Origin: Phascolomyces articulosus
Taxonomy: Eukaryota; Mucoromycota; Mucoromycetes; Mucorales; Lichtheimiaceae
Assembly: GCA_025677815.1 (NCBI GenBank)
Contig: JAIXMP010000013.1
Coordinates: forward strand, 682,001 to 746,000
Reading direction: 5' to 3'
Length of the DNA: 64,000 bases
The notes under the pieces were generated by a model. It was not told the origin of the DNA. It saw nothing but the letters and a program-made list of their open reading frames with translations, and made no database searches. Below are positions 33,901 through 45,865 of this stretch, piece after piece. Every line of letters begins with the position of its first letter. Within the stretch, counting starts at the first letter, position 1. Both the position numbers and the translations under genes were made by a program.

Positions 33901-36197
33901 ATGGAATCAGAACATGATATGGATACCATGGATGCCATGGATACAGATGTCCCTGAAGACCAATACGATACCCTTGGAGAAGGTGACAGTATTCATAATG
34001 ACGCACATACAGACAACGATTCACAACCCGTTAAAATCCGAAAAAAACCTGGTCGTAAACCAAATCCTGCCTCACCCGCACTTCGAAAAGCACAAAACCG
34101 AGCAGCACAACGAGCCTTTCGCGAGCGAAAAGAAAAACACTTACGAGAACTTGAAGTGGCCATTAAACAAGTACGAGAACAACGAGACAAACTTCATAAT
34201 GAGAATGAACAACTCAAGAGTGAGAATGATATTTTGAAATCTGAGAATTGGTATCTCAAAGGCATTGTTTTGTCACTTCAGTTGGTGTGCTTCCAACATA
34301 ACTTGACGATTCCTCAACATGGTCCTTATATCAATGATCAAACTTTATCACTTCTTGCACAATCGATACCAGAGCCTATTGCTGCTTACCTTGATGTCAA
34401 CTCTAAAAGCAAACTCCCTACCTTTTCCAAAGTATATAATAATAATCATCATCGACGACAGCAAAGAGATCGTTACGTTTCTTCAGGTTCCATTTTGATT
34501 ACTGAAGATGGTGTACGTGCTATGCCTAATCGACAACGTAGCCAACCTCCACCACCACCACCACCATCACTACAACAACACGTTGCTGCTGCCGCTACTT
34601 CTCCTGCCTGGGAACAGCCTACTCCTTCCACCACAACCGAAAGTAGTAACAATAGTGTTGATCTAAATGACCCAAACACATTCCCTTCTCCTTCACCAAG
34701 TATATCTACTTCACGAGATGATCAACAACAACGTATTTCCCTGGCTAACCTTCCAGACTTATCACCTGTACAAGAATCCAAAACCCCTGAAGAAGAGAAT
34801 CGTCATCATCAACAACGCCGCAGTAATAATAACAGCCACCATTATCGACCGAATAATATGCCAAAGCCAGTGATGTTGACGGATGAACCCCTTACAAGTA
34901 ACCTTGCAGCTATTCAAGCACTTCGTCTACGACTCAGATTGCAAGCAGCATGCGTGCGAATGAGCTCTTTACCGTTTGCTATCCAGCCGACATTATTACA
35001 AGTAAGAAAAAGAGAATATTTTTATTCATTATTGACCTTTTGCAAAAAAAAAAAAAAAAAAAAAAAAAAACTCATTTCCAAATCAAATGTGTTTTTTAAA
35101 TTAGCTTACGATTCCTCATGATCCCCGTATCGATTTGATTCCAACACCTCACATGCGGGATCGAATGATTCTTTTCCGAGATCAGTTCAGTTTAGACGAC
35201 TGTTTCCGATGTTTACTTAGCGGCTCGGTCTTCCATGGCGGAGACCCAGCTATCGCAGGAAACTGGGAGCTTCCTGTTGAGTTTTTCGAAAAATATTGGT
35301 TCTTGACGATCGATTTTAGCTTACAACGTACAACTAATCGATGGCGAAGAATGCAAGGATTAGAAGAAGTTAACCCATTTTCAGAACAAGATCAAACTAC
35401 TACCTCAGGTTCTACAAGTACAACTGGATTAGCATCAGATGCAGCACACATTACTACTGTAGCTACAGTTCCTTCACAACCTTCGCTGGAATCAGCAACA
35501 CGTCCACAACCTCAAATTACAGTCAATGATTTGTCATCTTTCTTGGGTATTGACTTGAATCGCGATAAAATTTTACAAAACCCATCCTTGGCATCTACTA
35601 CTACCAGTACCCTCACCCATAACAATACCAATAATACTACATCTTTCTTATCCACTTCACCTACTGTTCCTAATCAACAAAATCCAAATCAACCACCACC
35701 ACAATTACCGAACCCTTCCGTCAACAACAGCAATACGATCTCTCCTATAACTTCTGGACAAACTGCATCTTATCCATCCTCCCTTTCTTCTACATCAACC
35801 GCGAAATCAAAATCAACGGCGTCTAGTGTTGATAATAATACAGGCGATGAAATGTTTTCACCCACGCCTATCCAATTGACCAATGGGTATTATGGTATGC
35901 ACTATACTCCAAGAAATAGTGTGGGTCAGAAGACAACCCGATTTAATGCACCTGAACAACGATGCACTACATGGGACTCGTTAATAGCAAATGACAATGG
36001 TAAGTTTTTTTTTCTGTGCTACATCTAGATTTACTCAACACAAATCTCAAAAATCTACTCTCTCTCCTCTCGATCTTCAACTTACTCGATTCTCTATCCT
36101 CTCTCTCTCTCTCTCACACACACACAATTACTTCACCATATACAAATAATCTAATAATAATATTTTTGTTGTTGTTACAATAGATGATTTTTCATAA
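33901..36197 (+). CDS. bZIP transcription factor, Pap1/Yap (AP-1-like) type
   Basis: Three exons (33901-35001, 35105-35999, 36184-36197) give 669 codons; the last exon adds only DFS and the stop. The DNA-binding domain is at residues about 46-120. The basic region KAQNRAAQRAFRERKEKHL has the NxxAQxxFR signature of the fungal Yap/Pap1 class, which binds TTAC-type half-sites. It is followed by a leucine/asparagine zipper (LRELEVAIKQVREQRDKLHN). The N-terminus is acidic; the middle is Pro/Gln/Ser/Thr-rich, as in activation domains. Exon 2 opens with a well-ordered segment (LFRDQFSLDDCFRCLLSGSV, ELPVEFFEKYWFL) of about 70 residues that I cannot name. The classic paired cysteine-rich redox domains of Yap1 are not evident, so an oxidative-stress role is not assured. 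Confidence 0.85.
35044..35070. repeat. Poly(A) tract of 27 bases inside bZIP intron 1
   Basis: Pure A-run in the 103-base first intron, between the donor at 35002 and the acceptor at 35104. It makes up a quarter of the intron and is likely length-polymorphic. Confidence 0.85.
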
Positions 36198-39100
36198 ATG
36201 ACATAACGGACAAAACCGGTTTCAAGCTTATTATTTTCACATGCATTATAATCCATATACGCACTCTCTCATTCATTCTCTCTACCACCATATTTTTATA
36301 TTCCCTTCGTCTCCCTCTGATCCTAACCATCTCTCCTCTTATAACACATCTTTTTACACAAACAAACATTCTTTCAAGTAGATTTTTTCCCTCCTCCTGC
36401 ACTTGAAAAAAAAAACCATCCAACTCACTACCCATTAGTTATTTAACACTTCACACATATTACATATAGCATTTTTTTTATTCTTATTATTCCTATTTTA
36501 TTACAAATATCTTGTTTTTTTTAAACAGTTTTTGAGCCGGTTTCAATTCCCTTTTTAAAAAAATATGGATTTCTATTTGTTTATTTATTCTAATCAATCT
36601 ATTATGTTATTTTTATCTCACGACTTGTACCTTAATAGAAAAAATATCCCAATGAAGATCATTTTATGAATTGTGGGGTATTTTTCTTGTCTTGAAAACA
36701 ATCATAGTATTTGTTGTGAGTTTTTAATTATATTGGAACATCAAGAACATCTTTTTTAAAAAACAGTAATTCCAGAATCAAAATTAAGGTTTTCAACACG
36801 TTTTAAAATATTTATACTCGTCAATGGACTTGCGTGCTCTTCGTAGTTTTTACAACATAACTCCTTCGTGATATCATGATGCATAAATATTTACCAAAGC
36901 CACTACCATTATCATTAACTCTCAGTCTTGTATGTCTGCTCCTTTCCCCTCTTCTCCTATTCAATGAGTTGCTTCTATGGAAAACACACACATATATATA
37001 TTTAACGTAAATTCTCCATGAAACATAGTTACTTATTGCGTAGTTATAGTTATAATATAAGGTTTTATCAGAGAAAAGACCACACATTATTACCGAAAAC
37101 ATATAACAAATGACATAAATGAATATTGTCCAAGTATAGAAATACTTCAATAAGAGGTATTACATCTTTTAATTAATTTACATTACTAGAATAATTGTTA
37201 TGACATTTGTGAGAAAAAAAGGTATTTGATTCTGTAATCAAAATAAATGTCAATCCATGTTTATGCATGATCATCTGTTTTTTTCTTTGCTGCTGTGCAC
37301 ACTCCATGCATCAGCATCATTCCTGTATCATTTATTTATTTACGTATTATGGTTGAAAATGTATAAAATGACATACCTTCTTCAGTGATCGCATCATTTT
37401 TTTTTTGTATATTGGGGTTACAATAAATGATTAACCATGTAAATTATTTAATAGATTCAGGAAAAGGAAAGTGGATTGTGCGTATCATTTTACATACATC
37501 CTTCATCGTTGTATCCATTTTTTTTTTTTGCTTACTACTTATTTTATGATAATATAGGTAGTAATGCATGTGCATATATAGTCCAATAAAAATCATTCAT
37601 ATGCATCATGAATAGACATCATTACACGCCAGAGTTAGAAAATAGTAGCATATGTTGGCAAGTAGTGAAAAGTGACGTCTTGTAAGCATATTGCTAGCCA
37701 ACAGCTATTATTTGTACAGAATAACCCTTTTTTTTCAGGGACATATTAGCAATAAACATTTGATGCGGTGTTGCTGTTGCGGTATAAATAGGAGCGAGCA
37801 ATTCTTTAATGCACATCAAAATTGGAGTATACAGAAAAAAAACGGTAATTAACACGTATGTCATGGACAGATAATAGAATCGAACTTTATTTGCAACTGT
37901 AGCAGAAGTAACTTATTCACACATTATTTTGAAATAGCTGCTGATACTATTTGAATTGGTTAGAAGAGTGTAAATAGCTAGCTTTCTCATCTTGTACAAA
38001 TAGAAATTATATATAATAATGAAGGGAAAACATATTATTGCGATAGTATTCTGAATGTCAATAATAGTAAATAATAAAAGTATAAAAAAAACATTGAGAA
38101 CAAAGTAGGGTTAAACTCTCGCTGTTGAGAATATTTGTGGAATCTTTTTTTATTATTATATTTGTTCAAAGAAGAAGAGATGATAGATATGTTATATTAG
38201 TTATTAGTTATTTACATGGTGTTCTATCTAGTGATGAATTGTGTTCAGCATTCCTGTTTGGCTCGCTTATTCCAGTTTCTTCGCTATCTATGTTTATTTT
38301 TCCCAAGGTACGAAATAATAGTCCGTATGCTATAGATTGCGAAACTCTTGTTGGATATATATGATATATACAATGAGCATGAGAATGTGAGCTGTTTGAA
38401 TATTCCGCTGGAGACAGATAATAGTTATGGTTAATCACTGTAATTGCTTGCAAGAAGGACACAACACACCATGAAATAGGAGGAAACAGATCATTATATC
38501 AGAGGCACAAGTAATACATGTTTTTAAAAAAAATTAGTTTGATACCATATTTAAACGCTGGCCATTGTTTTGATGTTGTAGAATATTATATATTAAAAAA
38601 CTTAATGCTGAAGAATAATTGAATGAAAATAAGAAACAAAATGACAGTATTCCTGTCTATCTATATCTCAGCATTAGAAAGTCAGTTGCTCATGGAACAA
38701 TGTTATAACTATTTGTTAGGATGATCAATATACGCAAATATTTAATTAACATATATTGTAAATACTATTATTATTCTAGCTAGTATGAGGTTATGATGTG
38801 TTATATGCATATTTTTATGAAATGATTGCGATGGTTGCTGTGTAGTAAGGATACACTTGAAAAATAAAAATACCTGCTTACCCAAGGATTCTAGAAATGT
38901 TGTTACCCGGCTAACTGTCTGTGATGAATTCATGTTTGTTTTTCTTTTTGATTGGGTATATAATTTCTTGATGATGTAAATAATTTGTTATAAGGGAGAG
39001 AAGGGGTTATTGATGTCTCGAATAGTTTTTTATTTATTTATTGACGAATATCGACGATGACGATATTGAGATATATGCATTTTTTTTGTGTATTCCTTCA

Positions 39101-40458
39101 TAGCGATGATACCTCGACATTGGATTTTTTTCTTTTTGTTTTTGTGGTGAATGGTGACCATTTTAGATTGTAAATTTGATTTGTAGAGGAGGAAGGTCAG
39201 TTTTTTTGTTACCTTTTTGATTTTGGTTTGAATCGTCCATATAAAACCTACTGAATATTTAATATTTATTAGAATCCCTGGTTATTTCTACGTATGTGGT
39301 ATAAAGCTAACTAGCTTTGCAAAAAACCGCGTAGCCCTTCTTTTGAATGTGGTTCCGAATATAAAACAGTACACTTCCTTGTGACAACACTCTACTGCAG
39401 CATTTTCTTTCAATATGCGGTCCTCTTGGTTTAAGGGTGGTGATAGATGCATATTACTCCAATATCCAGAAAACCCACCTCGTTTACTAAGTTTAATCCT
39501 CATTATTGCTCCCATATAGAGAGCCCATTGGTAATTTATATTCAATGATCCATCGTTTGTGATTCATAATATAATATTATGTACATATCCACACCTGTTT
39601 AAATCAACATTCTATAGAAAAAAAAATCTACAACTTTTAGTTTTATAGTTTGCTTGGTTTCTATCTCCCTCTCTCTCTCATTTGATTTGGACTGAAATAA
39701 AAAAAAATTCAACTCTTTACAATATCAACGATGTACATATAATCTTTATATATGTTAAACTGCTATACTATGAATGGAAGAAGAGGAACATGAAATTTGC
39801 ATAGATACATAGAGGGACGCAAGTTTAAAAAAGTCTAACCTTTTATGTTTGTTTATTCCACCATTCACCAAAGGCAGGGAATGGACGTTGATAGGCTCTT
39901 TACCACATATGTATATTTACCATGTCAATCTATTTTTGACCTTTTACAGTTGTAATCCAAAATTAGATTGAGCGGACACTATGGTAACTAATAATGTTTA
40001 CACAGCACGAGATTAAAAAAATTACCGTTTTGTTTTTTCGAGATAAAATATGATGGTTTTTAAGTTTATTGCTTTAAATAATATATGTAAAAATATTTAT
40101 ATGAGTAAGTGTTAAGAAAGGAAAGCTCTAATAAAATGCAAAAGGACGATAGTATGGTTTGAGGGTTGGGGGTTAATTGATGAGGAAATATACTTTGTGG
40201 ATTTTTTTGAGAGGAGAAGAAAAAAAAGTGCTATTGTTATAAATATTGTGTGATAGGAAAGGGTAGTGTTGTGTGTGTAGTAGTAGTTAAGTGCGAGAGA
40301 GAGAGGGAGGAAGAGAGAGAGTGTGTGTGTGTGAATGACAAAAAAGACAAACGCTATAGTACATAAGATTACAAGGTTTTTTTTAAAGAAAAATGGTTTA
40401 CATGGAAAGTTTTAAAAAACAAAAACAAGGAAGAATAAAAAAAATAGAACAAATTTTT
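36198..40458. other. 4.3 kb AT-rich intergenic region
   Basis: The left end is C/T-rich and probably belongs to the bZIP 3' UTR. The remainder has no recognised gene. A minus-strand ORF at 39288-39545 (85 codons) has less AT-biased content than its surroundings but no family signature. GA/GT repeats lie at about 40290-40335. Confidence 0.4.
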
Positions 40459-43122
40459 TTAAAAGTGTTCACTGGTAGCATAATAATCTACTTGATGGAA
40501 ATTTTGCCGTTGTCGTATTAAGCGTCGTAATAAAGCTTCTTCTTCAATGACTTCATGACGACTCAAACTATTGAATCGACGATCTGCCAAAGCGATACCA
40601 TACACACGTCCGTAATCATGAACAGGACCGTCCTGGTGACCACGATACCAACCCAAAGAATAAGCCGATCGAATCATACGTAAAGCAAACTCTTCACGTA
40701 ATGATTTACTTGCATTAATACGATTATAATCAGCAGCGGCATCACGAATCGCGCGTTCCAAGGTGGTTGTATTGCTGGCGCCAAATAAGTAAGCATTATA
40801 ATATTCACTGCTGGTGACGGTAGGGATACGGGTTTCCTTGTCACGAATGATATGAATATCGCGAGCAGGCTCAGCTTCAGACCATGTTGCTTCATCTGGT
40901 CGATCAATCAAATATTCACCTAATCCACCGACGCCTGTCGAAATTACGGAAGAACCAAACCAAAGTCCTTCTGCTGCCATCAATCCAAAGTTTTCCGTCA
41001 AACTAGGTACAAAGACAAAATCGGCCGCACTGCGACAAAAAATGGACCAGCGACGTTGCTCTGCAGCTGTCGACATGACAATGACATCCTCTGGGTATTT
41101 CTCCTGCAATGCTTCAAGTTTTTCAAGTGGATAGTCGCCTGGTTGACCAATAACGACAAATTTCATGTTGTTTTGAACAAAATAATCGGCAGCATCAGCA
41201 AATGAGTCCAATCCTTTGTCGTGTTGGAATTGTCCAATGTAGAGCACCAAGGGACGCTTTAAATCATCTTCTTTGAGTAAACTACGTCGTACAAGGAATC
41301 GTTTGGCACGATCTTTGGAAGTGGTAACATAATCATTCATGGCACCCGACAAGGGCCAGATCGTGCGGACTTCTGGAACGCTCAATGCCTTTGGATCATC
41401 CGATGCCTTCGATGCCAGCGATGGCTGCCTGCGGATCATATCTAAAGAGTATTCCGGGAATCCGATCTTGCGGGATACCAATCGTGGGTCTTTGAATGGA
41501 TTCAATTGATTAAAATCAACACCATTGCTAATACCAAAGAACCGACGTTCTTGTGCTTTGTTAAGCACACTTTCCATTCCGACTTCTTTGAGATACACTT
41601 CAAGACGACCTTCCACGAGATCCGATGCCATGGTACGACCCACCATAGTAACCACGCTTGCATGATCCATACCCAAACTTGACATAAACACGCGCTGACC
41701 ACGTGTATGTGGTTGCAATGCTGGATCATTAGTGATAGGGGCTTCATCCATAAATTTATGCAAGTTAGCAAGTGAATTGGTATATTGAAGTTCTTGTTTA
41801 TAATCGTGAATAGTGTAAACAACAGATGGAGGTTTAGGACCCAATTGATCCATTTCGCGTTTATCATGCAATGCCTTGGCAATATAAGCGGTTGAAGCGC
41901 CATGTAAGTGCACCACATCGACATGTGGGGCTAAACGAATAGGAGCAAACAAAGGCTCTTCATCTTTGGCTGTTGCTTGATGAGTTAAAAAGGCAGCTGC
42001 TGCTTTGCTAAAGAATTGATCTTGCCATTCACGAGGTAATCCAGGTGGGTTGTTGCTATAGATCTGAAGCGCATTTCTAGCACGAAAGACTTGACTGAAG
42101 GGACGCCTATTACCCGGACCAATCAAGTAAACTTGGACACGTTCTGTTCGGGGGATAGGTTTGGGTGGTTCGGTCATGGGCGGGGCAACGGAAACAGTAG
42201 TGTTGACACCATCGACCATTTGCCAAACAGTGATGTTGGTGGGCGGAGGTGGAGGATCAAATACATAATCCATCTTCCAAACCCGAAATTCGATAGGAAT
42301 TTGTCGTTTTTTCTTATCACGAACGTCAATGACCATGTCTGTCAATTTTTCAATATCGAATTTGTTTTTTAAAAATGAATAATATGGCATCACAATGCGT
42401 ACATCCTTGTCGCCTGTCTTTTGTTGTGCTGCAGCTAAAGCAGTAACGGTTACACCAATGCTACTCATCATGGCAGGTCCAAATTCTTTTGTAACGTGGT
42501 AAACGGTGGCACCATGTTGGGTATTGACGGGGAGTGTTGTGTCGAGATGCTTGTATGGAATGGCTGGGTATTGTTTCAGGGCTAAAAATAATTGTCCATT
42601 AGTTTTTCTTTTTACATTTTATGTTCCCGACATCATAAAGAAGAACGTTTTTTTTTTTCTCGATCATCCCAACATGATAAAAATATATAGATGACACGGA
42701 TAAAGATAAAGAAATAGGAAAAAACAGGTATTTTTGGATTGGGATGTAGAAGTTATTTTTATAACAAAAGAAAAAAAGAATTGTTGTGTTATTGCCTTAC
42801 CGATCCGTACTGCTGCAGGTTGTCCATGTAATATCTTATAGCCGGTAATCAATGCCATAAATTGTAAAGTACCAAAGACGAATATCAATATCATTAAATA
42901 ATGCCACCAACGCCATTTGCGATCTTGTCGGCCGAAGAAAGGGGCCCCTGAAGAAGTAGTACGCCCTGAAGTAGAAAATCCAAGTGTCTGTTTCCATGAT
43001 AACCCAGTTTTACTCGTTGCTGTGGTTACGGGCATATTCAGTGCAGTAATCGAACCTCGACGATAGGTGGCTGTTGAAAGATCGTAATATTTCGTTTCGA
43101 CATTATTCGGAGGTGGTGTCAT
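40459..43122 (-). CDS. Type II membrane glycosyltransferase with GT5 (starch/glycogen synthase-like) fold
   Basis: Two exons (42801-43122, 40459-42581) give 814 codons. Residues about 1-73 are a basic, Ser/Thr-rich cytosolic tail. Residues about 74-96 (YLMILIFVFGTLQFMALITGY) form one membrane span, so the catalytic part is predicted to be luminal. The N-terminal GT-B lobe is starch-synthase-like: HVTKEFGPAMMSSIGVTVTA, DVRIVMPYYSFLKN, DVVHLHGASTAYI, VYTIHDYKQELQY. The C-terminal lobe has VLYIGQFQHDKGLDSFADAA, SLTENFGLMAAEGL and STGVGGLGEYL. The usual K-x-G-G-L-G-D nucleotide-sugar loop is replaced by MMSSIG, so the donor or activity may differ from glycogen synthase. A Golgi/ER wall-polysaccharide or glycan role is inference. 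The start follows a long C/T-rich leader. Confidence 0.82.
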
Positions 43123-45865
43123 TGCACATTCACAAGATGAGTATATATATTTAGGGTTGAGGAGGAAAAACGAAGGGAAAGGAATGGAGAATGAGAGGAT
43201 AAAGAAAGGAAAGAAAGAAAGAAAGAAAAAGAGAGACTTTGGTTTGGGTACTGAGGGACCGCGACACCAAAAAAGCAAAAGCTATCAAAAGAGTGTGAAA
43301 AAAAAAAAGAGAGAAAGAAAGAGGGTTTAGAGTTGTTGTTTAACTTAGCAGCTACTAATAATAATAATAATGAAGTTGTAAGCGGGACAGGAAAAAAGTT
43401 GAACAAGAAAAAATAAGCTCTAAAAAAAGCGGGTCTTGTTATTTTTACTAGATTTGGTGCTAAAATATATATACAAGAAAAAAAAGAAAAAAGACCAAAG
43501 TGGCGCATTGGGAGAAAAGATCTGCGTCCAATTCTGTTATGGCACCTTAGCACGAGTCTATCTTTTTCTTCTTCATCATCCACTATTTTCCTTCAGTTAC
43601 ACATCTTTTTTTGGTGTTCAAATGGTTAAAATCTTCATATATAACTGTTTCTCTCTCACTCGGACTTGTTATAATATATATATATTATAACCAAAAGTGC
43701 GAATTTGGTCCCCCATCAAAAAATAGGAGTCAAGGTAACAAAAAATAATAATGAAATGAAAATTTTATTAGATCTTGCCAAAATAGCTTAAGTCTATTTT
43801 TTATATTTAACACACGTACCACACCTTTCTCCGATTCATAATAATAATATCATATTAAAAAGAGACCAAAGCAACCTATATACAGCGGATTCAAGATTTT
43901 TTTTATTCTGTACGTGGGCAAAGATTACGTATTATTCTAACCGTCTTTTTATTCTGTATTTTTTTTATTTATTTCCGGGACTTATTCTTCATGGATAAGA
44001 AAAAAAGAACCCTGCTTTATTTTTTTATTTTTTTTTGCCAAGCCCTGGGAAGAAACATGGATTATTAACTCATGTGGCTCCTTTTCAAGTTATACAAATA
44101 AATAATAAAATATCATAAAATACAGAAAAAAAAAGTGCTACTTTTATTACTTTATTCTATTTTATTGGATCGTCATTCAATAAGATACTTAAGATCAAAT
44201 TGTAACATATTTGATTGAATCATGTTTATAAATAACAAGAAGGAGAGAGAGGGGATGATATATATTGATGGTAGGTTCTAGTAGGTTGCATAGTTATATA
44301 TTATTATAATAAAACTGGTTTTATTTCATCTTCCTTGTTTAACATGTTCTCGGACGGGTTAATCTTGTATCCCTTGTGGCTAGTGTTACATCCACTAAAA
44401 AAATTCAAATCTTTTACGTTTATGGCAATGATTGCTTTATTATTACAAGTTTATAAATGCATGAAATTAGTCTTTGATTTATTAGTGAAAAAGTTAAATC
44501 ATAATAACTCTTCTTTTATATATAAAAAAACGATAGCAACCCAATTTGTCAGATTGATTCAACTTCATTTTACTATTAGCATCAAAAAAAGGATCCCCGT
44601 CGCCTCAATTTAATAACTGAAACAAAAATGTTTGATATCAATCACATCTAAAATATCTTGGAATAAATAGAATTCTGATCCAGTGGGTTTTTTAAGCAGA
44701 CGACATCAAAAGAGCATATTATTTACTCGCACTTTATCTGTATATCATTACTAATAACGACTTATCGACAATACCAAGCAAAAGTGTCTATTATCAATAT
44801 AATAATTAATAATATATGATATATATATCGTTGGTTCTAGCCATTTTTTTTGTTGTTTAATATAATGATCGGAATGGTTTTACAAACAAAAAATCATATC
44901 ATAAAGTAGTCTTTAATTCTTTATAACCAAACGAAAAGGAAATAGAGTTGGTGGAGGTTTTTTTTTACCTTAATAGTTAGTTCCAAGATTGTCTTAGATA
45001 TGATGTGTCTTATTGTTGCTCGATCAATGTATGACATAATTCCTTGTAATAGTATATTATTATATTACTCAGTAGCCATCGTATATACCTGGTAATATGA
45101 TATTAAATAAAAATGAAGTATATTTAAAATGCATTATATTTGTACTATTTCCCTCCAATTTTTTTTTTCAAATTAGAGTGATACATTAAAAATAAAATGC
45201 ATCAGGATTTCATCATCATGAGATGAAAAAAAAAACTTAAAATAACAATAAAACTAGATTGACTGATTAACAAACAAGTCCAGCAAGAAGCTTAAACGGA
45301 TACATTAAACTTTTTTTAAAAAAAAATCTCGTTATTTATATGAGAAAATCTCAACTCACAAACAAAACTTGACAAGAAGTATATATAAAATAACAAATTG
45401 CTTTATATTATGACATGATGTCTTCAAATAATATAATGGTCTTTTGTTAGTCTCGACCTCCTTAATTATTACCAAAATTTATGTAAACTTTATCATCGTC
45501 TTATATAGAACGTACCCAAAAAGAAATGTTTTATCATTATGGTGCATAAATGAACTATTCAGGAACAAGGAGCGAGTAAAATGAGTATCATAAAATCACA
45601 TGAAGTGGTACACTTGAGTGCAATTATGAGTTGGTTAAATTGGACATGTTGATTCTCTATATGGAGCTAGTTGTAATCTACTGGCCACTATTATATTCAT
45701 ATATTCTCTCAATTCAACACATATTAATCTACTGATACATATATGTTTACAAATATAGTTGGAAATCAGGTAAATAAAAATACTATACTATTGAACTATT
45801 ATTATTGCAACTATTATATATATAAAACCGATGTTTACAGGAAAAAAAAAGATGTAGTAAATTAT
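43123..45865. other. 2.7 kb intergenic region
   Basis: From 43123 to about 43440 is the promoter and leader of the glycosyltransferase gene, very G/A-rich on plus (C/T-rich in gene sense) with an AAAGAAAG run. The rest is AT-rich. ORFs at 43436-43690 and 44335-44613 have no coding character that I recognise. Confidence 0.4.
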
